DNA from: Phoebastria nigripes
Taxonomy: Eukaryota; Chordata; Aves; Procellariiformes; Diomedeidae
Direction: 5' to 3'
NCBI GenBank assembly: GCA_035582835.1
Contig: JAYKAV010002596.1
Coordinates: 906,829-970,828 of the forward strand
Length of the DNA stretch: 64,000 nt
Shown: positions 11,750-24,218 of the stretch, in pieces
How positions within the stretch are numbered: position 1 is the first letter of the stretch
Layout: every line of letters begins with the position of its first letter
Made by a program: the position numbers and the translations under genes
Notes under the pieces: model-generated
Databases searched by the model: none
What the model was told of the DNA's origin: nothing
Seen by the model: only the letters and a program-made list of their open reading frames with translations

Positions 11750-13208
11750 CAGGCTTGTTAGCTATATATCTATAGCACACTCAGCTAAAACTGAGATGTG
11801 AGTTCTTGTTTATATCCAAATTTTTCAGACTGAATTTAAACTTCACTGTTTACGTTTTTGTCTAAGCCACAAAAACTGTGGTGTCTCTTCTGTGATGATC
11901 CAGATCTAGTTTAATCCCTATAAAAGAGCNATGTTGATTCTCATTTTAAAAAGAGTGTAGTTGTCAGAACTTCAGTGTAAAAGGGCTATAGCCCATGGAA
12001 ATTTTTAGGTAAATTTAAGAAAATTAGAACAAATTATGGGATAGAAGTAAACAGTTTAAGCAAACACACCTAAATCTGAGTTAGAACCAGGCATTTTATT
12101 GCTCTAAGATAAGACTATATCTAGGTTTAAAGATGTATCTGATTTACTTCTTTTTTCCTCTTATATCAACCCCCATCACGGAATGATGCAGGATAACAGT
12201 TGAGATGAATTATGTGCCTTCAGAAAGCATTGTCCCTTTTCATAAGGCCACAGCTTTTCATTTCATGCAATTAGACTCTTAGGTTTGAGATACCCATTTC
12301 CAAAATGGGGAGAAGAATAAGGAGGTAAGCAGAATTACCAAAAACATTACCAAGGATGTTTGTGGCCATGATCTTTAATCAGAATCAGAAGATGATAGCC
12401 ATTTAGAAAGGGGATGGAGTTTTCTGTGGAAAGACGTTTTTCCTTCTTTGAAAATCAGGAAGCTTCAGTTTCTGTTCCTGGTTTTAACTGTGTCATATCA
12501 TCAGAAAATCAAATGTTCCATGGAGCTTACCTCTTGTGCTTCTTAATCACTTCTAAAGGAGTGGAATGAATAAGATTGGCCAAAGCAGATCTTATCAAAT
12601 AAATGAACCTATTGGTTGCTCATTGAAATCATGCATAAAAGAACTTCTTTCAATCAAATTGTCTTGGAACACTCTATAAATATTGCCATCGAACTTATCG
12701 ATGTTCAGGGCAGGCTTCAATTAATTATATTGATACCACTCTTCTTATACCTACATATCAGTAAAGTGGAGCATAGAAGTTGTACTGGACATAAAAAAGT
12801 CACAAAACACATTGCTAGCAGATTGAATAATTAAAAATCTTAGGGGAGTCCAAACTCTTAAATCTTAGGCCTAGCCATTATAAATTGTTATTTTGTCATT
12901 GTTTAATACTATTCCATCCCTACACAGTATTACTCCCCTATGTTTATTTCTTTGAGTCTTAAAATTATTATTGTACAATGTATTGAAAATAATAAGTCTA
13001 GATGGGAGAAATGATTCACCAACAAATTGAATGGTCTCCTCCTCTTGGAATAAAAGTATTTTCTTTTCCTTTGTTCTTTCCTTTCTGTAGTTAAAAAAAA
13101 AAAAAAAAAAAAGAAATTATACATTTCAAATATTGAAAACAGAAAACAATTAGCAGCCTCAGACATGCATCTTTATTTCAGATTTAGAGCTCTGATTCTA
13201 TTACTTAA

Positions 13209-13366
13209 GGGCCCAGTTTTATTGAGGCAAAACACCCACAGAGATCAGTGACAGCCTTTTGTGTTCAGTCAGTTCATTGTTTCCCGTGCTTATTCGGCTG
13301 GGCCATGATCCGGCAATTGGATCAGCAGTGCCCACATGGGCTGAANGGCAGGATCAAAGCTCAGGC
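13209..13366. repeat. Old interspersed repeat with inverted-repeat ends
   Basis: Starts GGGCCCAG…TTTTATTGAGGCAAAACACCC and contains GGGCCATGATCCGGCAATTG and, at the far side, GGCAGGATCAAAGC. The GGGCC-TGATCC-type motif at one side and its reverse complement (GGATCA) at the other suggest a palindromic element. The same core style (CATTGA..TCAATG, GATCCTGC) recurs at 15540, 22586 and 23593. I know sequences of this style from reptile and bird genomes but cannot name the family. Confidence 0.4.
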
Positions 13367-14771
13367 ATTTTATCCCTGTTTTGTGCGAATTTATACAGCA
13401 ACAGGAAAAAGAGGGAAGTTCTTTCAGAAGAGGAAAAAGAATAAGATGCATTCTAGGGCAGGCTGAGTGCTGTAAATTATATTTAACTCCTCTTTTGAAA
13501 TTCACTACATTTCAGACATGTATCCCAGTTATTATGGCATAGAAGAATGAAGTTGATGAATCACACATTCCTTAAACAAAAATTAATCAATGCAAAGAAG
13601 AATTTTCAATCGCTGTTATATGTAAATAAACACACATACACACATATATAAACTTTAAAAACAGCAGAAGAAAAATAAATAGAAACATTTGGAACAACTT
13701 AGCACATAACACATTTAGTATGAGCAGCTATAAGACTGCCAGTCCTTGGCTGTTGCTGAAGAAGGCAACTTGATTTGGAGAGAAACTAGTCAAGGTTTAT
13801 TTACCTCACTAATAGTGAAATAATGCTGTCATATTTAAATACAAACCCTAAGAGACAGCCAAAGTTTGGTTAGNATCATACACTTTTGTGTTCATGTATA
13901 CTGCTGAATCAGACCTTAATGAAAACAGATAAATAATGCTCAGTATTTTTTTAATGTACTGTGTAATGCAGAATTGAAATAGTGTAGGCAAAACAGAGAA
14001 ATATCATCCTACACAGNCAGCAAATAAAAGGAAAATGTTTATTATCACCAAAAACCCCAACTGTAGTTTATCAGATATTTAAGACATATTTATCCTGCCT
14101 AACTTTAGCCACCTAGTTCAGGTAAATTAAAAGTATAGTTGATAAAATTCCCCCAAACTGCCCATGCAGAGAGGAAGGTGTCCCAAAGTGTATTTCAGCT
14201 TACCTAAGGTCTGCTATGATGTTTCCATATTCTATAGAGGAAACCTAGAGCAAGTGACCAAATTTCTAACTTATGCGATTCATATATCTAAAGTTAAACA
14301 GGCTGATATTTGGCTCAGATCGATCAGGATATAGACTTCTGAATTTAAAACTTTCTGGAGTAGATATATATTGCCTTAGTTAATATAGGATAAAAGTATT
14401 GAAAAGTAGCGAATGAACAGAACTCAGCAAAGGTGTTTTTCAATTTCAATAAACAGAAATAATCTTGTGAAAAAACAGCATTTTTTATTTCAACATTTTG
14501 AAAATGAAACACAGATGTTTACTTAAAATCAAAATTCAATTTTTCAAATCAAACAAAATATTATATTTGAAGGCAGATAATTTTTTTCCATTTTTTATAT
14601 TTTTTTAACTAAGCAAAATATTTCAAAACACTATTTTTAGTTCATCTCACTTTTTTCCAAAAGTACTTGAGAAGCTAAGAATTTTTTTAATATTTCTTTT
14701 GTATACCCAACCTCAGGAATGAAACATACTTCTTTTATTCTTGCTAAAGTTTTGATGGTGTTAGAATAGGG
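13367..14771. other. Non-coding interval, no gene seen
   Basis: AT-rich unique sequence with several n bases. No open frame of note. Confidence 0.5.
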
Positions 14772-14876
14772 AATAGTATCTTTTATTGGACCATTTGGTA
14801 GCTTTAGAAAAATTGAAAGAGCTACCTTTTTTTCTCCCCAAATATATTATTTGGTCTAATAAAGAATATTACTTTT
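14772..14876. repeat. Old palindromic (MITE-like) repeat
   Basis: The left arm (AGTATCTTTTATTGGACCA, then GGTAGCT) is matched in reverse complement by the right arm (AGCTACC, then TTGGTCTAATAAAGAATATTACT). The two arms are imperfect and the right arm carries an insertion of about 20 bases. The structure is that of a decayed non-autonomous DNA element. The motif TTTTATTGGACCA is familiar from common old amniote repeats, but the family name is not certain. Confidence 0.5.
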
Positions 14877-15134
14877 CCCTGTAAACTGTGGTCTTCTTTA
14901 TTAATATATTAGACTACGTGAAAGAAACCTCTAGGTGCACACAATTCAATTATTTTCTTAAATAATAACTAGAAAAAAATGAGAAAGAAACAAAACTGGG
15001 CTGTCATCATCACCTTTTCTAGCATCACAGTCTTTGAACTACTTATGGGAAAGCTCACAAACCTTCCAAATTACCAACGTAGGATATAGTTGTCTGAAAT
15101 AGCAAAAGCAGAGTAGTTTATCGTCTTTCAAATG

Positions 15135-15350
15135 TCAGTAAGAACCTGCCAAGTGAAAATATAAATCTTTTGCATCTTGGATATCCCTCGCATACTGTCC
15201 TTGAGGCCTGCACTTTGTAAGTGGATCTAGGATGTCATCAACCAACACCCCAATTTTGTCTTTTGCTTTGCCGTCAAAAGACAATTTCAAGTAACCATGC
15301 TGTTTTATGAGACAGTATTTTTTCCACGGCTCCTCTCCTCTCTGCATCAT
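15135..15350 (-). pseudogene. Unidentified open frame, possible exon or decayed coding fragment
   Basis: 71 codons from an ATG at 15350 to a stop at 15135-15137. The middle is of ordinary globular-protein composition (…GKAKDKIGVLVDDILDPL…, then …YARDIQDAKDLYFHLAG). In the region just upstream (15360-15480) a different frame encodes a Cys-containing stretch (…DDACDIC…), which would fit a frameshifted older coding sequence. A GCAG/GTTCTT sequence near the 3' end could be a weak donor. I cannot assign a family. It may equally be chance. A protein search against bird and reptile proteomes would settle it. Confidence 0.2.
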
Positions 15351-15539
15351 GGAAGAATCACTTGCTTTTTGGCTCCTCTAAAATTCTCCCTCTCTTTTTC
15401 ATTTTCACTTTGAAGACAAATATCACAAGCATCATCTATCTGACAGCCATCAAGCTATTTGATATGTGGATCAAGACCCATAGGACATAAATGGCCCCTA
15501 AGAGCTCCATGAAGAAAGATTAAGTTTAAAACTGCTGAG

Positions 15540-15610
15540 ATGAAACCCTGGCTTCGTTGCAGTTAATGGATATTTGGTATTTACTTCAATAGGGCAAGGG
15601 TTTTATTCCA
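15540..15610. repeat. Old palindromic repeat (CATTGA/TCAATG core type)
   Basis: The left half GAAACCCTGGC…TTGCAGTTAATGG and the right half TTACTTCAATAGGGCAAGGGTTTTA are imperfect reverse complements around a short centre (TATTTGG). The layout equals a decayed 'AAATCCTGGCCCCATTGA…TCAATGGGGCCAGGATTT' palindrome. It is of the same style as the elements at 22586 and 23593. Confidence 0.5.
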
Positions 15611-17200
15611 GTATATGTTGCAAGTTATTTAAAAATTGCTTTCACTTATTCTAAGTGTGTTTCTAGACTATTCTTTCGTTAAGGTAAAGGCAAGTGCTCA
15701 AATATACAGGAAGAATGATGGAAAATAATTTGTATCTTCAGTTCAGATGCCATCCATTCTTCTAAACATTCTTATTTGAGCTTTGTAGGAAACAGAGTCT
15801 GAGCAGGAGTCTGTTAAAAGTACTTCTTTTTTTCCTTGGTTTTTTTTGTTTTTTTTTTTTTTTTTTTTTTAACAAACATTGCCATTGCTTATTGCCTAGT
15901 CTCACTTAATAGTACACGATCCATACTTTGGGAAAACACTCCTGGATGTTGACATGAAAGGGCTATTTAAGTGATTAATTGATGTGTTGGATTGTACAGA
16001 TTACAAAAATTCATCATATGACCAGAGCATGAACTTTTTTTCATCAAGAGGATATGCAGTCATCTTTCAAAACTGTATGTGATTTAGGAAGATGCAGTAG
16101 CTACCTAAAGTAATATATAAAATCTTAGCTCAATGTCCAGTATTTAATCAGATTTTTCTGAAACTACCAAGTAAATCTGTAAAAGAGTAATCTGTAGACA
16201 TTAGTTAGACAAAGAAGTTGTGCAGCTGACAATGCTAAAACATGCTGACAGAGACTGACTCTTCACTGTTTTTGCACCTTAGAGAATCATTTATTTCATA
16301 AAAAATACATGTAAAATAGTATCAGTGAGACACTATCTGCTTCTGTAGGGTTTGTATTATTGCCCAAAAAACCTCTCATTACTGTCAGTGAATTCTTGAT
16401 CAGATCTTTACCTTACTATCAGTATCTCATATCATCTTTTCAAGATTTAAATTATTGCACAATATAGTAGAGAACTGGGTTGACTAAGGCAAAATCCTTA
16501 GCTGAGAGATCAAAGTCTCATTGATATAGACAGTAGTGCTAGAGAAGAAGAAAGGAAGAATTACATCCTCAGGTTGAAAATTACCCAAAAATCCAGCCTA
16601 AGTTTAAAAAAACCAAAAAGGTTAGTAAGGTTTAGTGCTCAAGTTTTAGCTGTCTTTCTAAGATTTCCTAATAGGAACATCCAAAGAATGGCTTTCAGAA
16701 CTTTTTTTTTTTCTTGAAATATATACTTGGTTTTGAGATATGCAAAATAACTTGCAATTTACATCCGAGATTAATTTACTTAGTAAATAGTTTTTCAAAA
16801 CTGGAATAGCAATTACCCATGGTAAATTTGTGTGGGATTCCACTCATCAAACTTAAGTTCTTTAAATATTAACAATTCTGTGCTGACTTTGAGGTCTATG
16901 GAAAGAAACGTAGCTCCAAAGACTGAATCACCTTTGTTAGAAACCTTTCACAGCAAAGGATGAATTACACTTTTCAAGGTGTCCGTTTCTCTTCACTGAC
17001 TGTAGAAGAAGCCTGGTTGAGTAGCTTAGACCACATACAGCTTAGGCTGTATTTAATACAAACTAGATTTAGACAGCTGATGTTGGATAACATTATTTCC
17101 ACCCTGCTTATACATAGCCTGTTTTAAAGTGCAGCATGCTCAGCAATTCTCACCAAAACCAATTACTGCACATTAGTTTTTGATTATCCAGCTTTAGATT
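15611..17200. other. Non-coding AT-rich interval, no gene seen
   Basis: Contains a T-rich run at 15839-15870 and T10 near 16700. No other feature can be supported. Confidence 0.5.
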
Positions 17201-17380
17201 TAGGAGCCTATGGCCAGGGCATGGCTTTCCTTTTGCAAGCAGCCATCCCTGATGTACATACTGCTGTTGCTTTCCCTCTCTCTGCCCCACAGCAATTTTT
17301 TGCTTCTTTTCGGTCACAGGTTACCATTTCTTCACCTCTGCCAGCAAAAGAGATCATGTGTGTGCTCTTCCTAATCCCTT

Positions 17381-17405
17381 GCAGGCAGGCAGGCAGGCAA
17401 GCAGG
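17381..17405. repeat. (CAGG)n microsatellite
   Basis: Five to six units of GCAG/CAGG with one A substitution. Confidence 0.85.
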
Positions 17406-18476
17406 TTATACAGAGGACAAAGGTGTTTGGAGTGCACCCAGCTGACTTTATCTGACATGGACTTGAAAACCCCCACACAGTTCCTCCATCCTGCAAAGCA
17501 GCAGGGTTATTACCTTGCACCCTGGGAGCTGAGAGACAGACTGGAGGCAAAAGCATCTGCAGGTAGTGCAGCTACATCCACAAAAGGACATCCCACTTCA
17601 GAGGATTTTTAAGATCTTTAGTATTTTTCTTTTTTTTAAAGAGGGAATAAAAACATTTTTAAACTGTATCCCAGGATTTGAAGACGTTTACAGTAACAAT
17701 TTAAAATATCCTATTTGACATTTTGAAATATTCTAACTGCACACAGTTGCTAGAATACAGAAAAAAATGTGGGAGTAAATAAATATCTTAATTATTTTCA
17801 GTGATGAATTGGAGTGAAAATGGGGAAAAAGTGTCTTTTGCACTCTAAGGATAACAGCATTACTCTTTTTAAGTGGTCCTTTGTCCTTAATCAATATTCT
17901 ACTGGGAAAAAAAAGGATCTTATTAAGAGAAATAATTGCCACAAACCTCCTAAAGCATTGAAAAGCAGATGATGCACTTTCTCGTTATGAATGGTTATAA
18001 CAATTACCTTTCGAGGTAGGATTTGAATGAGTCATATAGAAATTACTTCATCAACTTCCACACACTGAAGCCTTTTCTTATATGTTTTGACCTAATTTAA
18101 AATTAGAATTTTAATTGTGTCACAACCAGATACTGGAACATTTTGTTCTATCTTTTATGAATGCATGCAATTATGAATAAATATCCAGTGAAACATTACT
18201 GTGGAAGAAGTAATTTTATTTCACAACTACTGCATTTATTATGAGAAACTTATATGAAAGGTTGTACTCTTGTACATAAATAATCTGTCTTTGAAGAAAC
18301 AGTAAGGGTGGTTTTAAGCGGAGTAGTGATGTTATAGTTTTCAAAGCTTTTAATATACTTAATATGACACTTCACTTTCTGAAAATTTTCTTATGCTAGT
18401 GAGGGGATTCATAAGCAAGTGTATTTGGAAAAGTGGGTTATAAATGTCATAGTGAGCTTTCAAGTTAAGCTGTCTT

Positions 18477-18516
18477 GCATAATATTAATTAAGCATGAAC
18501 ATTAATAATATTATGC
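18477..18516. repeat. AT-rich inverted repeat (11-bp arms)
   Basis: GCATAATATTA (18477-18487) and TAATATTATGC (18506-18516) are perfect reverse complements with an 18-base spacer. It lies in the motif-dense segment around 18.0-18.6 kb. Confidence 0.75.
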
Positions 18517-20558
18517 CACAACAATATCATGACAAAGAAATAAGTCAATAGACTTCCTTTTTGGCAGCTGTAGTCCCATTTCTAAAGCCTATAAATTGTT
18601 TTATCAGAAGTATATAGCACATTTTAATTTTATTTTATTTTAATCCAATTTTTCAATTTTGCTAAAAATTACAGTATTGGAACAGAATGGATTTATATTT
18701 TTATGAGTATGTGAATTTAAATACTTAGAAAAAGCAGTGACAGCAACCTGAGTCTATATTTAGACTCCCGAGTCTATTGTTTTTGAATGTGTTGGTTATT
18801 TAATTTCTGTTCCCTTATTGATGGTTACTACTAACAAATTCTCCAAACTCATCTCCCTCAAAATAGTAAAGCATACTTGAGACTGACTGGTGATTAGGAA
18901 AGTTACTTTAATTTGACAATGACAATACAGGGCAAGATGCTGAAACTGAAAAAGAGTTTCTTTTGCTCCCAGGTTATCTGCCTGTGCAACTTTTTCTCTG
19001 AAATGAGGTATACAGTTTTCTCACATTCACTCTAATGCTGATTTCCCCTGACTCCTGTCATGCACATTTTCTTATAGAAGAGCTCAGTACCTGTGGCCAC
19101 AATCTTCAGTTACCAAGAGGAGCCACGTTACCAGCAGGGAGTGTTCTTTTATGGTATGCTGTGCCTAGGGTAAACAATTATTTTAAACCAAATATCTGTT
19201 CACCTCACATTCTATGTCTATCTTTGCAAAACCATGAGGCTGAAGATCACAGGAGAACTGGTTAAAAAATAGACAGGAGAACACTTGCACAGCTCAAAGA
19301 GATCTGTCTAAGATTTCTTTAGCATTTATCACAGAAAATTTAAGCAAGATGAAAAATGAAATACTTTGTATTCTATATATTTGACTTTGAGAAACAGTTG
19401 GAAACCTGCAAGTCTGTCCCCTCTAAAAGTTATCATATACACAGAGAGTAGGGAACTATGAAGAGACTAATCTGTTTTCAAGAGCAGATACACTGGGCTC
19501 TTGAAATGATACATCAAGCACATATTATTTTTTGTTGATGTATTGTAGATATTATTTCAAAAAGGTATAAGAAGGCAGGAAGGACAAAAATGTGCAGTGG
19601 CAGCCCAAGTGCTGGTTAGCTGGTGGAGATTACCCCCACAAACACAGTAAGAGCAGTTGGAGGGTGCAGTGTCCTTTCAGTTGTGGTGTGAACCTCTGCT
19701 CTGGTGTGCTGTGGTGCAGGGCTGCTCATGGCGTGTGCGTCCTCCATGCCTAGCACAGGAGGGAAAGGAGACTCAGAAAGAACCAGAGGGCTGTGCAGGT
19801 TTGGTAGGAGTGGATGCCACTGTCCTACATGTAAAAGTCTCCCTTGCCTGTGTAGAAATGGAATGTGATTTATTTGTTTATTAAAGTTCAGTAAAAGAAA
19901 ACAGGTGCAAATGAAGACAGGGTGTATGCAAAANATGAACATAAAGATTAGTAGTTTTAAGAGAGGGTTAGTCAGAAACAAATAGAGGAAAACAAGTTCA
20001 TGCTGAAGAAAGTTAAAAGTGGCCAAATTCTCTCTATATCCCTGTGATGCAGCGAGTTATATAGTTGCATCAATAAAATTTGGCCTGTATGCATAATAGT
20101 TACTTATAAGAACAACAATAACAAAATCCATTTCAAATGAAAATTTAAAATGTTATTGCAATATATTGGGCTTGCATTTTTATCCCAAGTGTCATTTGTG
20201 GAATTCAGATTGCATTCCTCAATCTACTTTGAGTATAATCATATTTCTCACTATAAGCTGCAACCATTGTCTGGGCTTGTACCATTCTTATCCTACTCAG
20301 CCCAGGCTAATTATTGATTGCAATACACTGTTAACCTCCTCTATGAAGAATTCTGCATGCAAGGAAGAGAGTTATAATTAGAAAGACAGAACAAGAAAAG
20401 ACAGTTTCAGATTGCTTTTAAAAATAAAGGCAGTGTTTAGTAAGGTGTTGTTTATCTTTTGAATGAGGATAGGAGAACAACACAAAAGTCTCAGACCTGA
20501 TTGACCTTCAGTGTCTTTTTCCTTATACTTTTGGAGAGTGCTGAGTACTGTCAGAGAG

Positions 20559-20591
20559 AGATGCAGATGCGGGTTCTTTTCATCTGCATCT
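20559..20591. repeat. Hairpin-forming inverted repeat (11-bp arms)
   Basis: AGATGCAGATG (20559-20569) and CATCTGCATCT (20581-20591) are perfect reverse complements around an 11-base loop. Each arm contains CAGATG/CATCTG, an E-box (CANNTG). Confidence 0.75.
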
Positions 20592-22585
20592 GTAAATTCT
20601 GTGTTTTCTAAAAGTAAAGCATGAGGTGTTCAATAGCCTCTCTCATAAAGATTATATTCCTTGCAGAATCTGCCACAACATTCATGAAGAATACAAAATA
20701 CCCAAAAAGACTGGTGGGACTCCTACTACTTAACAGTAGAGACCCACAGTGTAAACGTTTACACATATAGTCACACCAGATTCCTCTTTGATTTAATACA
20801 GAGAAATTGGCGCTTTTAGGGCATGAGTCACTGATGTATTTTCGATGTCAGCTTTAGGATAAGATAAAATGTGCCCTAAAAGTGCTTGGGGTTTTTGTTT
20901 GTTTCTTTTTTCTTTTGTTTCTTTTTTTCTTTTTTCTTTTTTTTTTTCCCCCCATTGACTGTAGAATAGAATATATTTCTGGTTCAGATCCTGTTTAACA
21001 GTGATTAACATTTAGTCAAATAACCCCCATTCATTTTGTTTTGAGTAATGTGGGGTTATGAAGGACAAGTACTGTTTACAGCAATGCCAAAAAGAATATC
21101 AGATACGAATTATGTACCTCAGCAGTGCTTTTCTATTACAAACACCAGCCTATTGTTACTATAGCTCCTACTATACTTTTCAACTATTAAAGTTTTCACT
21201 AAGATGATCTAAATTGAAAAAAAAATCAAGGTTTGTTCCATAGGACTATTGATTTAGTCCAATCTTATAATAAGCACAGGAATAGCTTCCAGATTTCTTG
21301 TTTCAGACTGCTTCATAGCAGGTCACTTGCTGGACCTAGGGTACAAGGGCACCTGCGATATTCAGGCTGCAGGTGACATGCCTGGGATCACAGACCGGAA
21401 GATCTTTCTTCAGGAGAGTTAGAGATCTTCACCTTTCTTTTTTTTTTTTTTAATTCTTTGTTATTTGGAATAAAATTTCAGTATCTTTCCATGGGACATT
21501 TGAAAGTTCAGTTCCTTAGATTTTCCCAAACTTCTCGAAGTTTCTAAACAGCACTCTAGTCAAAAATTAGATTCAGAGAAATCATCAGCTTTTGGGATTC
21601 AGTTGCTGGATACCCTTCCAACAACCTTAAAAGTGCTCAGGAATTTATACTGGACTTTCTTGCAAGAAACTGTAAACATTTAGTAAGATTATAGAATGCC
21701 AATAGATTACTAATTGAAAATTTTTTCCCTGAAATTTTAGAAAAGCATTTATTCTGTGAAGTACAATTCATTTTCCTGGCTTGAATTTTGAAAATTCCAA
21801 TGGTTTCATGCAGAATCTCCTACATGTATTAGGTACATTGTGGTACTATTATGAAATTGCTAAATCGTAAGCTCAGTGTTGAAATTCCAATCTTGATTAC
21901 AGTTCTGAAATTTAATTCAATGAACAGAAATGAGGTTAAAAGGTTTTAGAATTTGTTTGTAAAAAACAATTTTCCTGGGCTACCAGTAAATTCTTTCAGG
22001 AAATCACATATTGCTATTTTGCCTCATCAGCTGCAGTGTTTGTGCCAGTAGCCTTCACATTTTTTCTTTTGCCTTCAGCAGCTTTAGAGGTTAGTTTTAC
22101 TGACTGTTTACTTCTTTTCCTTCAGTTTTCAGAAACATTTCAGGTGGTTTATCCACAGCTTCAAATGTTTTGATGGTGGTTAGGGTTTTTGTTCTCCCAG
22201 GCCTTTGAATAGATCTACTGCTATCCAATTCTGCTAAAATAGAGGTACTAATCCATGTTCAGGATCAGTGTATCTTCTGCTAAGAACCTCTCTTTATTGT
22301 TTGAATTAGGTTTGGGAAGCCATAATAATTCCAAAGTTTTTCTAAAAGACAGAAGTAATTTACTTTTAGTAATATTCTTTCAATTACAATGTCTGCCTTT
22401 AAAAAAAAAAGGTGCATGCTATGCATGAGTATCTTAGATACTACAGTGTTCCTTATATGTAAATGGGGTCTAATTCTCACCTAACTGTGATGACATGCTC
22501 ACTTTTAAAAAGTGTTTGTTATAACCTCGGTTTATTAGTTCAGAAGAAAAACAGACAATATGGAAAATGTGATGTAAGAATTCAG

Positions 22586-22652
22586 AGCTTGATCCTAGGC
22601 TTAATGAAATAAATGGCAAAGTTCCTACTGACTTTAATGGTCCATGATCTGA
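22586..22652. repeat. Old palindromic repeat (CATTGA/TCAATG core type)
   Basis: Reads GAGCTTGATCCTAGGCTTAAT, then AATGGCAAAGTTCCTACTGA, then CTTTAATGGTCCATGATCTG. This parallels GGGCCTGATCC … AATGGCAAA…CCCATTGACTTCAATGG…GGATCAGG, a palindrome with GATCC/GGATC-type ends. Diverged but collinear. Confidence 0.45.
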
Positions 22653-23592
22653 GACTCAGGAAGCAGGTTGGTGGCAGAAGGTTTTTTAATAACTGCATAA
22701 GACTTTGACACACACTGACAGGCTCAGACTTCTGTAAATATCTTTTATTCCAGGCACTGCCTTATGAATGTTGCATATTCTCATCACTGCAGTCCCTCCT
22801 ATGTTTCTCACTGTCATTTTTATAATATGGCACCTATTCATGGAACAAACCTATACAGAATATAAGAGTAGACTGTAAAAAAGCAATGGGAAAGCAGTGA
22901 CATTTTCTCAGACACTACTGAGGTCAAAGATCAATGTCTCTTCCCTTTCATGTGACTTTGATAGCATATTCAACATCTGTTATGAATTCTGTATCATCTG
23001 TGCAACAGGAAGCAGAACATAAAACTATGCACATTTTAGAGTCTTGCACTTCTTTAATGTTAACTGAAAATGTTTTGCAGTGCTCATGGCTTCACAGTAG
23101 TACTGTTTGTAATTGCTAGTAAAATACAGACAGAGTCTTCCCACTGGCATGCACACACGCTGTCATTCAGAGGCAATGACAAGAATGATTTCTGTCCAAT
23201 TAACATTGAAATGTATACCTCTTTAAGTTGCAAAAATTCAGATATAATTGGACGGGAAGGAGCTTCTATTCCTATGTTGATGCAAAGCAATAGCTGAATT
23301 CCAGCCTAGCTGCAGGAAGACCTTATCAACCTACCATCTGAGGCTGATGAATTTTTCAATTCCGTTCTGCTAGTCTGCTAATAATAGACACTGGAGCTTT
23401 AATCTTATTTATTTATTTGATCTTGCCTGCTTTAACTGGATAATTGTTGATTGTTAACTTTATTTGGCTTTTTCAATTAGCTTAATTTTTAGAAAATGTT
23501 CAGACACTGGGCTGGGTTTTGTCTATTACTGTTTTATAAAATAGGGGTGATTCAACAGAAATCAATACTGCTTACCATACTGTACTTTAAGG

Positions 23593-23632
23593 GTTGGATC
23601 CTGCTCCCATGAACTTTTATAGGAATTGGTTT
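23593..23632. repeat. Old repeat fragment (CATTGA/TCAATG core type)
   Basis: GGTTGGATCCTGCTCCCATGAACTTTTATAGGAA matches the half-element GGATCCTGCTCCCATTGAAGTCAATGGAA with few changes. Short, so the call rests on similarity in style to the copies at 15540 and 22586. Confidence 0.35.
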
Positions 23633-24218
23633 AAGATCATAATTACAGATTCAAAAAATATACAAAGATGAGAAAATTTCACCCAAAAAAATGTTAATTT
23701 TTTCAAGCTTTATATTTCAGTGGAGGCACACTTGGCAATCCTCACAATTAATGAATTAGACACACTAAAAAAGAAAGAGAAGGAGCCAGTTAGAACTCCA
23801 ACTATTTTGCCAGATAAAAGGGAGAAAAAAAAGAAAATAAAAAAAAGAGACAGAGAGGTGGGAGGGAGAGAGGGAGAGAGAGATTTTGGTTGTCCTTGGC
23901 TTCTTAAACGAAGAACTTTGTACTTGGCCGGACTGGGAATCATTTTCGCTGGTAATGTTTTTTTCTGGCTGGGAAATGGGTTAAGAATCTCTCTCCCTGG
24001 CAACTTCTTTCTTTTTTTGGGTAGCTAGTTTAAAGAAACACCCTTGTTTATTCTGGCTGTCCAAATCTGCCTGTTGTAGACAGAAGAATCAGAAAGAGAG
24101 GGATGTAACAGCACATCTGCAAGTGGGTGATCAATCACAGGCACATACAGCAAGCAGAAATAATGTTTAAAAGTGTTAGCAATGATCTGGTGATATTGTA
24201 AATCTATTTTTCTTTCAG

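Larger units (their letters stand above)
5587..13208. other. Long non-coding AT-rich interval, no gene seen
   Basis: Contains only simple-sequence and short duplications listed separately (5792, 7284, 8497, 9484, 9634, 11671). I see no CR1, LTR, exon or RNA gene. A-rich microsatellite-like sequence lies at 10938-11001. The T-runs could be the A-tails of retroposed sequences on the minus strand, but no polyadenylation signal or source gene is recognisable next to them. Confidence 0.5.
17640..24218. other. Non-coding AT-rich interval, no gene seen
   Basis: Holds inverted repeats (18477, 20559), two old repeats (22586, 23593), and a T-rich stretch at 20889-20950. The part 17990-18600 is dense in TAAT, ATGCAT and similar motifs and could be conserved non-coding DNA; this cannot be tested from one sequence. 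At 23721 a purine-rich frame (about 100 codons) follows an acceptor-like TTTATATTTCAG, but its product is mostly Lys/Glu low-complexity and is not called. Confidence 0.4.

Noticed and set aside
19616..20026. 136-codon minus-strand frame
   Set aside because: Contains an n; the composition is not protein-like, and no homology is recognised. A shorter frame overlaps on the other strand.
23720..24028. 102-codon frame after an acceptor-like TTTCAG
   Set aside because: It starts with GTG, and most of the middle is Lys/Glu/Arg-rich low-complexity sequence from a purine tract. No protein feature supports it.
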